Assembly (NCBI GenBank): GCA_038245435.1
Contig: JBBRSL010000021.1
Location: 1-20,645 of the forward strand
Source: JBBRSL01 sp038245435
GTDB lineage: Bacteria > Patescibacteriota > Saccharimonadia > Saccharimonadales > CAIOMD01
DNA: 20,645 bases
Direction: 5' to 3'
Shown here: piece by piece, positions 1 to 6,092 of the stretch
Layout: every line of letters starts with the position of its first letter
How positions within the stretch are numbered: the stretch's first letter is position 1
The notes under the pieces: model-generated
What the model saw: only the letters and a program-made list of their open reading frames with translations
The model's database searches: none
Told to the model about the DNA's origin: nothing
Made by a program: the position numbers and the translations under genes

Positions 1-800
1 AAGTTTTCAAGCTCTAAAACTGCTTCGGTAATAACACCGAGTGTCCCTTGCGAACCAACAAAAAGCGGCGTTAAGTCGAAAGTTCCCTTTTTATCCTTAA
101 TAATGCCCAAATCATATCCAGCAGCATTTTTTGTGACATCAAAGTACGAATTATCAATAAGTACTTTGTTTTCATTAAGGAGCGCGTCAAGAGTCCGGTA
201 AATCTCGCCTTCAAATGTCGGCAGGGCCATTTTTTGGTTAAGTTGGCGTTTGGTGAGCCGACCCGTTTCGATAACTTCACCGTTTGCAAGTACCACGCGT
301 AAGCTAGTTACGAACTCACGGGTCGAACCATACTTAATTGTTTTTTCACCTGATGCATTATTAGCGATTGCCCCACCAACAGTTGAATATTCTTGACTGG
401 CTGGGAACGGCGGCAAAAACAACCCATGTGTATGGAGCGCTTGTTGGAGCTTGCCATAATTTATTCCTGGTTGTATGGTTACAGAACGCTTACCGGTATT
501 TAACGAAAGAATTTTATTCATGTGGGCCGGGAAAACCATCATAATACCTGAGCCAATTGCTCCACCACCCTGGTCAGTACCGCCACCGCGCGCCGTAATT
601 GGCACAATGCGCCCCCGCTCGGCAAGTTGCCAGGCAAAGCGAGTTGCCTTACGTACATCTTGTTCAGTGCGTGGATAGGCAATTATCTGGGGTATGACTT
701 TTAATACGCTACCATCGGTAGAGAAATATTCACGAGCATCAGCCGAAGTCATCACTTCGCCCACTAAGTGCTCTTGCAGATATTGTGCTACTTTACTCAT
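1..800 (-). CDS. FAD-linked oxidase (GlcD-like), N-terminal part
   Basis: The gene starts at ATG 800 and runs off the left edge, leaving 266 residues. These hold most of a PCMH-type FAD-binding domain (FAD_binding_4): a glycine-rich stretch RGGGTDQGGGAIG at about residues 71-83, the pyrophosphate-binding TVGGAIANNASGEK at 140-153, KNAAGYDL at 224-231 and GSQGTLGVITE at 249-259. These are the hallmarks of D-lactate/glycolate dehydrogenase-like flavoproteins, which oxidise 2-hydroxy acids; the substrate cannot be told because the C-terminal domain is outside the window. A TGCTATGAT box at 816-823 could serve as an extended -10, giving a leader of only about 8 bases. A terminator lies just upstream, so the gene is probably its own transcription unit. 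The family is clear, the exact enzyme is not. Confidence 0.9.
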   Translation of the reverse strand, partial: MSKVAQYLQEHLVGEVMTSADAREYFSTDGSVLKVIPQIIAYPRTEQDVRKATRFAWQLAERGRIVPITARGGGTDQGGGAIGSGIMMVFPAHMNKILSLNTGKRSVTIQPGINYGKLQQALHTHGLFLPPFPASQEYSTVGGAIANNASGEKTIKYGSTREFVTSLRVVLANGEVIETGRLTKRQLNQKMALPTFEGEIYRTLDALLNENKVLIDNSYFDVTKNAAGYDLGIIKDKKGTFDLTPLFVGSQGTLGVITEAVLELEN

Positions 801-861
801 AAATTTACTCTGTTAATCATAGCATAAGCAGATTAAGGGTGTTAGCTGATAATTAATAAAA

Positions 862-903
862 ACCAAACAAAAAAACCCAGAATAACCGGGTTTTTTGTTT
901 GGT
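862..903. terminator. Strong bidirectional Rho-independent terminator
   Basis: A long inverted repeat pairs 862-878 with 888-903 around a short loop (ACCAAACAAAAAAACCC against GGGTTTTTTGTTTGGT, one unpaired A). The stem core is CCC/GGG, followed by a T-run in either direction. On the minus strand it lies directly after a GCACCA-like sequence at 900-905, as terminators do after tRNA genes. I infer that it was the native terminator of tRNA-Leu before the element inserted. Confidence 0.85.
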
Positions 904-1035
904 GCAGCTGAAGACATTCAGCTTGAACCTTTTGATAGTATAAGTGACTGGCTGCTTAACAGTCCAGATATTGACTGGTTATTACAGCTAAGAGAAGCGT
1001 CACGAACTAAGTTTGTTCAGCAGTACCAGCTCTGA
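886..1035 (+). pseudogene. Possible gene remnant (49-codon open stretch ending in TGA)
   Basis: The plus-strand frame from 886 to the TGA at 1033-1035 is open and reads like protein, with segments such as IQLEPFDSISDWLLNSPDID and LREASRTKFVQQYQL. It has no start codon or ribosome site, and its beginning lies in the terminator. The EPF segment vaguely recalls the C-terminal KEPFASL of the serine recombinase encoded at 4515-6092, so it might be the tail of an older recombinase. It could also be chance. No function is assigned. Confidence 0.3.
906..923. repeat. Perfect 7-bp hairpin at the candidate attachment site
   Basis: AGCTGAA (906-912) and TTCAGCT (917-923) form a perfect stem with a 4-base loop. 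It lies between the CCA-like end at 900-905 and the 9-bp core CTTGAACCT at 922-930, inside the proposed far attachment site. It has no T-run, so it is not a terminator by itself. Confidence 0.5.
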
Positions 1036-1088
1036 TATGAGTGTGCTTTTACACTCGCTAGAAGATGGTTGAACCTACTAGAGCAAAG

Positions 1089-1451
1089 CTACTCTGGTAA
1101 AGCGTCTACTATTAGCCTTCCAGTAAAGCCTCCACGCTCTTCAAATTTACTGTTGCGTACTTCTTCTACGGTGCTCTCTGATACGCCCAGAGCTTTTTGT
1201 ATAGAAATTAAAACCTCTTTCACATCTGCCATTTCTTCTGTTTGATGGTCGAGCGTTACAGCTTCCGAAAGTTCAGTGGCTTCCTCTAGCAATTTAGTTA
1301 AAAGGTAAGCAAGATATTTGGCGTCGTCATCTTCACGGTGGTAAATCGCCGCCTTACCATCTCTTTCTATCATTTCGGGTATTCTGTCCCGTACCAGCTT
1401 AGGGTATTGGTTTTCGATAGGTAGGTCTGTTTCCGTGTGGGTGTGTTTCAT
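1089..1451 (-). CDS. MazG-like / PRA-PH family nucleotide pyrophosphohydrolase
   Basis: This 120-residue all-alpha NTP-PPase has the N-terminal signature KLVRDRIPEMI (residues 18-28) and the Mg-binding helices LLEEATEL (54-61) and EEMAD (72-76). They give the EExxE...ExxD pattern of the MazG/phosphoribosyl-ATP pyrophosphohydrolase superfamily, in the small group of house-cleaning enzymes that cleave non-canonical or excess NTPs to NMP and pyrophosphate. The frame is open to an ATG at 1472, but I place the start at ATG 1451: conserved homology begins after it, and an extended -10 box ends six bases before it, so the longer form would have its own promoter inside the gene. It appears transcribed alone. 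The preferred nucleotide cannot be read from the sequence. Confidence 0.85.
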   Translation of the reverse strand: MKHTHTETDLPIENQYPKLVRDRIPEMIERDGKAAIYHREDDDAKYLAYLLTKLLEEATELSEAVTLDHQTEEMADVKEVLISIQKALGVSESTVEEVRNSKFEERGGFTGRLIVDALPE

Positions 1452-1457
1452 AAACTC

Positions 1458-1485
1458 ATTGTAGCAGAGCATTAACGTCGCACAA
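1458..1485 (-). promoter_or_regulatory. Promoter for the MazG-like gene, apparently leaderless
   Basis: On the minus strand there is TTGTGC (1485-1480), a 16-base spacer, and the extended -10 TGCTACAAT (1466-1458). Exactly six bases separate the -10 from ATG 1451, so transcription would start on the A of the start codon. No Shine-Dalgarno sequence fits this ATG. Confidence 0.6.
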
Positions 1486-1506
1486 TGGAGAATGTAAGAA
1501 CTACGC

Positions 1507-1582
1507 TAACAGGGGTATAGGCATTTATTTAACGACAAAGGGGCTTGTCAAGTGCTTGTGTTATATTTGCCGACCCCTGTTA
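1507..1582. repeat. Perfect 10-bp inverted repeat enclosing a second hairpin
   Basis: TAACAGGGGT (1507-1516) and ACCCCTGTTA (1573-1582) are perfect inverted copies 56 bases apart. Between them GACAA/TTGTC (1534-1538 / 1545-1549) forms a smaller hairpin. The block fills the gap between the CAP-like gene's stop and the promoter of the MazG-like gene. It lacks a T-run, so a simple terminator is unlikely; an RNA structure or protein-binding site is possible. Confidence 0.5.
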
Positions 1583-1630
1583 TTAAACATATTATACAAT
1601 AATGACATTTAGTCGTTGGTTTGCTTATAA

Positions 1631-2533
1631 TTATTTATTACAGCTCCACAAATTAGACGTGTAGTCGTATGGTGCAATGGCTTTGCAATTTACACCTGTT
1701 GCTCTCTGGCCATATCCACATTTGTAATAATACTTACTTGGTTCTGTTGATGTGACGGGTGTACATGAGTTTGTTGGCGTAGAGCCTCCTGTGTTGAGTG
1801 TGGGTGACGGTCGAGAATAATCTATATCTGGTGGTGGAGTGTACTTATATGATAAGTCGGGTAAAATATACGTACTCCCTGAGCTACTGCTACCCGATGA
1901 TGATCCTCCGGAGTAGCTTGATGCAGGTTTCTGATATGGTTGCCCCCATAAAATCACAGCATACTTTTGGTCGCCCGAAACAGCCACTCCAACATCTTTA
2001 TAGATTGCGTTATAAATACCCTTATCGGTGTTTGCATATTCAAGTGACTGTAAGGCGCAAGATAAGTCACTACAAGATGCGAGAATGCTCGTCGCTACAT
2101 AATTGTATTTATAACCAGAATTCTTAATCAACTGAGTGAAGGCATTATTGTCAGTACCTAAAGTATGATTATCAATAATATCTGACGCAGCCCTGCTTAG
2201 GTTCTGGTCAGAAGTTAGAGTACCTAGACCCTTGTAATTACGTCGTAGGTTAATATTCTCAAATAAATTGTCGGCAGACATTTGCCCATAAATCAGAGTT
2301 TGTTGATTATTTTGACCAACAGATATTGTATCCTGATTTGGATTACTGACTACGGATAGAGATGACTGACTATTTGTACCCGATAGTGATTCAGTTTTTA
2401 TAACAAGTTGCCTAGATTGGTGGTTCTTGAAAACTACAAGAGCTACGACAAGCAGACTTAATACAATCAATCCTGCTGGTAGGATATATTTTAGCTTATT
2501 TTTAGCTATTTTCTTGCCCGAATGCTTCTTCAC
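1631..2533 (-). CDS. Membrane-anchored surface protein with degenerate CAP-like domain
   Basis: The 300-residue protein has a lysine-rich start, one membrane segment at about 16-35 (LPAGLIVLSLLVVALVVF), a Ser/Asn/Gln-rich spacer and a domain at about 87-198 resembling CAP/SCP (Cys-rich secretory) proteins. It shows NLFENINLRR, a helix with LTSDQNLSRAASDII, GYKYNYVATSI and a final strand YAVILWGQ. The metal-binding histidines usual in CAP domains are not evident, so it may be a binding rather than catalytic domain. A Gly/Ser linker (205-220) leads to a Pro-rich tail with four cysteines (257, 272, 283, 298) that could form two disulfides outside the cell. The start is GTG 2533, six bases after a TATAAT, so it is probably leaderless. 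Its place in the element suggests surface modification of the carrier; the CAP call rests on pattern only. Confidence 0.65.
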   Translation of the reverse strand: MKKHSGKKIAKNKLKYILPAGLIVLSLLVVALVVFKNHQSRQLVIKTESLSGTNSQSSLSVVSNPNQDTISVGQNNQQTLIYGQMSADNLFENINLRRNYKGLGTLTSDQNLSRAASDIIDNHTLGTDNNAFTQLIKNSGYKYNYVATSILASCSDLSCALQSLEYANTDKGIYNAIYKDVGVAVSGDQKYAVILWGQPYQKPASSYSGGSSSGSSSSGSTYILPDLSYKYTPPPDIDYSRPSPTLNTGGSTPTNSCTPVTSTEPSKYYYKCGYGQRATGVNCKAIAPYDYTSNLWSCNK

Positions 2534-2539
2534 ACCCCT

Positions 2540-2545
2540 ATTATA
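2540..2545 (-). promoter_or_regulatory. -10 box for leaderless CAP-like gene
   Basis: A perfect TATAAT (minus strand, 2545-2540) is followed by six bases and then GTG 2533. This would put the transcription start on the G of the start codon. No clear -35 is seen at 17 bases. The AGGGG between them is too close to the GTG to act as a ribosome site. Confidence 0.5.
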
Positions 2546-2664
2546 AAACTAACTAGCAAAGAAACATAGCATTACTGCAAATCACTTAGTTCTTTCGGCG
2601 TCCCAACCTAATGTGCAAATCGCTTTTATCTAGTACATTATGACTTTTTGTCAATAAAATGCAT

Positions 2665-3504
2665 CTAGCTTTCTCCGATCTGACGTCTTAAATAAACGCC
2701 CTCGTTATCTCCTGTTGCTTTAAGAATATCATTGAGGTCTATGAGGAAGATACGCTTATCCTTAGCAAAGTCCGTTACACCTTTCGTAAAGCCTGTTGTT
2801 GTAACGATACAACCCTCATCAAATCCAAGATAGTTCATTGTTCCCCATAAATCACGTATAACGTGTGGTCCAACTGTACTTTTATAACGTTTGCATTGCA
2901 CAGCAATTCTTCTACTAGCATTCTGCAAAATGATGTCTATGCCACCGTCTCCACCCCTATTACTAACTTCAGCCGTAAAGCCTATATTACGAAATAAGTT
3001 AGCAACTGCTTGCTCAAATCCATGTCCAGTCATTGTATTCCAGTGGTCTTTACTTTTCTTTCTTTGCCAGTAGTCGTAATAGCCCATTTGCGTTTTATAA
3101 TCATTATATTGCTTATGTAATGTAGTCTGGGTTGGCTTGACATCAGTAATTGCAAAGTAGAATCCAGCTATAAATATTGATAATGCTAACAGCATACCTA
3201 ACGTCGTGCCAATTCCAGCATAATATGCACATATAGTTGTAAGTATTATTAAGATACTCCAAAAAATAGTTTGTCGATTAGCCTTCTTTTCATGCACAGA
3301 TTTACTATCCATATTTTCAATGGTCTGTTCTATATCATTCAGCAAACCATAGTCAGAGAGTTGTGGTTTCTGTGAGACTTTGGGTACTGATACACCAAGT
3401 ATGTCGTAAGCGTCTTCTGGTGACTTCATAAGCTGCCTAAATTGAGAATTTAGCTTACGCTTGGCTGCTGCCCGTTTTCTATCTTCGTCTGAATAATATG
3501 CCAT
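2665..3504 (-). CDS. Membrane-anchored Mrr-like restriction endonuclease
   Basis: The 279-residue protein has a basic N-terminus (residues 9-30), two predicted membrane segments at about 79-96 and 99-119, and a C-terminal Mrr_cat (PD-(D/E)xK) nuclease domain from about 155. The nuclease signature is clear: helix with Glu164 (GHGFEQAVANLF), GGDGGIDI (184-191, Asp190), then AVQCKRY (201-207) giving the QxK motif Gln203/Lys205. Mrr-type enzymes usually cut modified DNA. Here the domain is tethered to the inner face of the membrane, as in some defence proteins and Mrr-like membrane proteins. The likely role is restriction of incoming DNA, possibly at entry, as cargo of the element. There is no methylase beside it, consistent with a type IV (modification-dependent) enzyme. 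A TACAAT at 3516-3521 could act as -10, giving a leader of about 5 bases. Confidence 0.85.
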   Translation of the reverse strand: MAYYSDEDRKRAAAKRKLNSQFRQLMKSPEDAYDILGVSVPKVSQKPQLSDYGLLNDIEQTIENMDSKSVHEKKANRQTIFWSILIILTTICAYYAGIGTTLGMLLALSIFIAGFYFAITDVKPTQTTLHKQYNDYKTQMGYYDYWQRKKSKDHWNTMTGHGFEQAVANLFRNIGFTAEVSNRGGDGGIDIILQNASRRIAVQCKRYKSTVGPHVIRDLWGTMNYLGFDEGCIVTTTGFTKGVTDFAKDKRIFLIDLNDILKATGDNEGVYLRRQIGES

Positions 3505-3770
3505 AATTTATACTCATTGTACTGACTACCCCTCCGTTTTGCTACTTATCTATGACATACACCCAAAAGCTTGTCCAGAGCTCTGGAAATGGGTTAGGAG
3601 GGTGTTTTAGTTATGTACTCTCTTTCATGTTTTGTACTTTGAAATTACTTAGCAACCGTTCCCGAATTTTTCCGCCATATTTTTGACCCTAAACGCCATT
3701 TACTAGAAAAGTAGTGCTGACTTTAATTGCATCAAATTCTTTGAAAACATTACAGAATCATAGGGCGTTT
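3505..3770. other. AT-rich intergenic region with palindrome-rich structure
   Basis: No open frame here looks coding on either strand. The region holds the hairpin at 3559-3605 (listed separately) and a loose inverted pair AAACGCC (about 3691) with GGCGTTT (about 3763). It is the downstream side of the HTH gene and the upstream side of the Mrr gene, so it may contain the Mrr promoter, but no convincing -35/-10 pair is visible. Confidence 0.5.
3559..3605. repeat. Long hairpin with a perfect 14-bp palindrome at its centre
   Basis: ACACCC (3559-3564) and GGGTGT (3600-3605) are inverted copies. Between them lies the perfect palindrome TCCAGAGCTCTGGA (3574-3587), plus a further CCCA/TGGG pair. 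The plus strand continues with TTTTAG, a weak T-run, so it might end plus-strand transcription. The central palindrome also looks like a dimeric protein site. Confidence 0.5.
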
Positions 3771-4001
3771 TCATAAATATGTACTGAAACTAAACACGAC
3801 TTTATTTTGGTTCTCTTTAGCATTCGTCATCTTCTCTGCGAATACTTCGTTATTCATGTATATAAAGTACGTAGTACGACTAATCCCAGCATAGCGACAT
3901 GCCTCACTGATTGTACTGTTATGCTGTATTGCATCAGATAGCCTGTACATTGTTTTATATGTGACCTTAGGAGGTCTACCGATAGCTTTTTTTACTGTCA
4001 T
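3771..4001 (-). CDS. Small helix-turn-helix protein
   Basis: The 76-residue protein opens with a basic GRPPK segment (residues 8-12) and continues with a helix-turn-helix, STISEACRYAGISRTTYFIY at about 29-48. It resembles the N-terminal DNA-binding part of phage small-terminase-like and transposase-like HTH proteins. The family is usually longer; here the frame ends soon after the helix KMTNAKENQNKVV, so it may be a reduced regulator or truncated. It is divergent from the structured RNA and recombinase unit and its promoter overlaps theirs, so it is well placed to be the element's regulator. A weak TATAGA sits six bases before the ATG, as an alternative leaderless start. Function is inferred from position. 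Confidence 0.65.
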   Translation of the reverse strand: MTVKKAIGRPPKVTYKTMYRLSDAIQHNSTISEACRYAGISRTTYFIYMNNEVFAEKMTNAKENQNKVVFSFSTYL

Positions 4002-4037
4002 CTAATATCTATATATTTATATCATTCCTCTCTACTA

Positions 4038-4066
4038 ATTATACAATCACACAATATATTTGACAG
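4038..4066 (-). promoter_or_regulatory. Divergent promoter for the HTH gene
   Basis: The minus strand shows CTGTCA (4066-4061), a 17-base spacer and a perfect TATAAT (4043-4038). The -35 overlaps the TTGACA of the plus-strand promoter, so the two polymerases would compete for the same DNA. The predicted leader to ATG 4001 is about 30 bases. No ribosome site lies at normal distance. Confidence 0.55.
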
Positions 4067-4088
4067 ATGTATTTTGCTTATGTATAAT
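4060..4088 (+). promoter_or_regulatory. Consensus sigma-70-type promoter
   Basis: This is a full consensus promoter: TTGACA (4060-4065), 17-base spacer, TATAAT (4083-4088), with start expected at about 4094-4096. It is the best promoter in the window. It drives the structured RNA at 4095-4218 and probably the small gene and recombinase behind it. Confidence 0.85.
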
Positions 4089-4094
4089 TATAAG

Positions 4095-4218
4095 TACAAT
4101 GTAGTCCAAAAGCGTTGTTTTCACATCACTAGTTGGTGTGCAGTCAAGGGTTGAATCCTAACAAACCTCCTTTTTGCGAAGAGGGTGTTTGCTACGGGGA
4201 TTCAACCTCTTTTGGATT
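4095..4218 (+). ncRNA. Candidate structured ncRNA or long folded leader
   Basis: Right after the promoter the transcript can fold into a nested structure. An outer helix pairs 4103-4112 with 4209-4218 (about 10 bp, one G-T). A hairpin pairs 4122-4128 with 4134-4140. A long arm begins with the perfect GGTTGAATCC/GGATTCAACC (4149-4158 / 4198-4207), continues with CAAAC/GTTTG (4162-4166 / 4187-4191) and ends with CCTTTT/AAGAGG (4169-4174 / 4179-4184) closed by a TGCG loop. No coding frame runs through it. No T-run follows, so the RNA may continue into the gene at 4316 as a leader of about 220 bases or be processed. I recognise no known RNA family. The same DNA could also act as a folded recombination or transfer site. 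Confidence 0.6.
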
Positions 4219-4315
4219 CTTGGGGTAAATACACCTTATATAAATCTTCCTCTTTGCACGAGCGTCTTGTTGCTGAAGGCTCTAACAATCTTCGGTCAGT
4301 CCTGAAGGACACGCT

Positions 4316-4492
4316 GTGAGCAATAATGTAATCCTTGAGGTTATATCAAACAAAAAGACCGAACAAATAAATATAGATGATGGGCTGGTAGAGCTGATGG
4401 AGGTGCTTGAAAATATAGATGAAAACAGCCCTATAGCAAAATTAAATGCAAATTCTATATCAGACAATAATGGTGGTCGTATCTTCCTATAA
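4316..4492 (+). CDS. Small 58-residue protein upstream of the recombinase
   Basis: This short gene starts with GTG 4316 behind an ideal ribosome site, GAAGGA (4304-4309), six bases away. It ends with TAA 4490-4492, 22 bases before the recombinase. The acidic product has segments such as NNVILEVISNKKTEQINIDD and LVELMEVLENIDE and no membrane segment or cysteine. The spacing implies one operon with the recombinase, so it may be a recombination directionality factor, a regulator or an orphan element protein. It is not recognised. GTCC/GGAC (4299-4302 / 4307-4310) can form a small hairpin hiding the ribosome site, which could hold translation low. Confidence 0.65.
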   Translation: MSNNVILEVISNKKTEQINIDDGLVELMEVLENIDENSPIAKLNANSISDNNGGRIFL

Positions 4493-4514
4493 AACAGAGT
4501 AAAATCAAATCAGT

Positions 4515-6092
4515 ATGCAAGTATTAGAAGAAATTGACAGAACAAAACTACGCTATGTTTTGTATGCTCGTAAATCAAGTGAAGATGAGGGTAGTCAGGT
4601 CCGGACACATAAAGACCAGATAAAGCACTGCACGAAACTTGCTGAGTCCAAAGGATTAAATGTTGTAGCGACATTTAAGGAAAGTAAGTCGGCGAAGAAG
4701 TCGAATAACCGCCCAATCTTTAACCAGATACTCGAAGACATTAGAAATAACAAATACGACGCAATACTAGCGTATGCCCCTGATAGGCTCTCTCGCAATA
4801 TGCTTGAGGGTGGCTTACTCATCAACATGCTGGACGAGGGTACGATAAAAGACCTCCAATTCCCAACGCTACTATTTTCAAACGACGCTTCTGGCAAACT
4901 AACTCTGGGAATAATGTTCTCTATATCCAAACATTTCTCTGATGACCTCTCTACTAAAGTACAGAAAGGTGTATCTGGAAACCTTGAAGAAGGTAAATCA
5001 GGTGGTCAACCTAAATGGGGTTATGACCGAGATGACCAAGACGGTTTATATCACCCCAATGACTGGTTTGATGACATACAAGAAGCATGGTACATGAGAG
5101 CTAGAGGTGCAACTAATAAAGTTGTATTGGATTACTTGCTCGAAAAAGGCTACCACCGCATGACTAAACCTAGCAGGAAGAATAAATTTAGCAAAAAGAT
5201 AGTGCCAACCGAAAAGAGCATAGGACAAATGTTCCGTGATCCTTTTTATTATGGGTTACTTGTGCAAACTGAACAGACTATTGACCTGCCTCGTATACAT
5301 ACAAGCTTTGTGCCTATGATAACCGAAGATATTTATAATCAGGTACAGGCTCTGGCTTATACCAGAAAACGAGATGTTGACCCCAAGAAAAGGGCTGAAT
5401 TCAAGCCACTGAGACACATGGTATATTGTGGTGTTTGTAAAAGTGATAAGTGGATGTCTGTTGGTAAGAATAAGCCAGGCGGTAGTAAACATCTCGTCTT
5501 ATCGTATGAATGCAAAAACTCGGATTGTACTCGTAAACCTAAATCTGTTAGAGCAAAATTCGTCTTTGATGCCATATATGAACTACTAGAGAAGCTAGAG
5601 CTGTCAGATAAAGCGTATGAGCGTTACAGCAAGCGTATAGATAGCTTTACTGATGTAAAAATCCTCAAAATTAAACAAGATATTGCCAGCAAGAACGGAG
5701 CTAATGCTCATAAAAAGAGAGAGCTAAATGAGTTGTCACTTGGGCTTGGGAATATTAACCGTAGCTCGAAAGCCTATGCCATTACAGAGAATAAAGTTGA
5801 ACAGCTTGCCATTGAGACTCAAGACTTAGACGATGAAATTGGCAAGCTAAAGGAAAAGATTGCTAATCCTAGCAAAATCAAGCTAACCAAAGAGCAGTTC
5901 TTGAACCTAGTAAAATTAGCACCTGACAAGATGAAAGCAGGTTCAGCAGTTGAAAAAGACCGTGTTGCACGTATTTTGTTCTTGAACCTAACTTTAGACA
6001 ACGAAAAAAGGCTCTCCGTCATCTGGAAAGAGCCTTTTGCCAGCCTAGTAAAGGCTATTGAAATGTCGTCTGGTGCCGCAAAGAGGACTTGA
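4515..6092 (+). CDS. Large serine recombinase (element integrase)
   Basis: The 525-residue protein has the resolvase catalytic domain at about 13-165, with YARKS at 17-21 (Ser21 the likely nucleophile) and DRLSRN at 90-95. A Recombinase domain follows at about 165-290, then a zinc ribbon with Cys305/Cys308 and Cys333/Cys338, and a coiled-coil region at about 350-450. This is the normal layout of large serine integrases, which join attP and attB by a four-strand cut around a 2-bp core. The C-terminus ends WKEPFASLVKAIEMSSGAAKRT in outline (residues 504-525), and its last seven codons and stop are read from the tRNA-Leu 3' end on the opposite strand. This marks the protein as the integrase of an element inserted there. 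It is preceded by a weak ribosome site and is probably translated after the 58-residue gene. Confidence 0.93.
   Translation: MQVLEEIDRTKLRYVLYARKSSEDEGSQVRTHKDQIKHCTKLAESKGLNVVATFKESKSAKKSNNRPIFNQILEDIRNNKYDAILAYAPDRLSRNMLEGGLLINMLDEGTIKDLQFPTLLFSNDASGKLTLGIMFSISKHFSDDLSTKVQKGVSGNLEEGKSGGQPKWGYDRDDQDGLYHPNDWFDDIQEAWYMRARGATNKVVLDYLLEKGYHRMTKPSRKNKFSKKIVPTEKSIGQMFRDPFYYGLLVQTEQTIDLPRIHTSFVPMITEDIYNQVQALAYTRKRDVDPKKRAEFKPLRHMVYCGVCKSDKWMSVGKNKPGGSKHLVLSYECKNSDCTRKPKSVRAKFVFDAIYELLEKLELSDKAYERYSKRIDSFTDVKILKIKQDIASKNGANAHKKRELNELSLGLGNINRSSKAYAITENKVEQLAIETQDLDDEIGKLKEKIANPSKIKLTKEQFLNLVKLAPDKMKAGSAVEKDRVARILFLNLTLDNEKRLSVIWKEPFASLVKAIEMSSGAAKRT

Noticed and set aside
901..930. A second tRNA 3' half (GGTTCAAG ... 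GCACCA on the minus strand)
   Set aside because: No T-stem can form around TTCAAGC, the distance to CCA is too long, and no 5' half follows. It is kept only as a possible decayed displaced end at the attachment site.
1039..1056. Hairpin GAGTGT/ACACTC as a terminator of the MazG-like gene
   Set aside because: The 6-bp stem has no T-run on either strand.
1452..1472. Longer start of the MazG-like protein at ATG 1472
   Set aside because: The extended -10 lies within this stretch and homology starts later.
4103..4218. Integron attC site or CRISPR-like repeat
   Set aside because: The inverted arms lack the R/L box core GTTRRRY layout, there is only one copy and there is no array of spacers.
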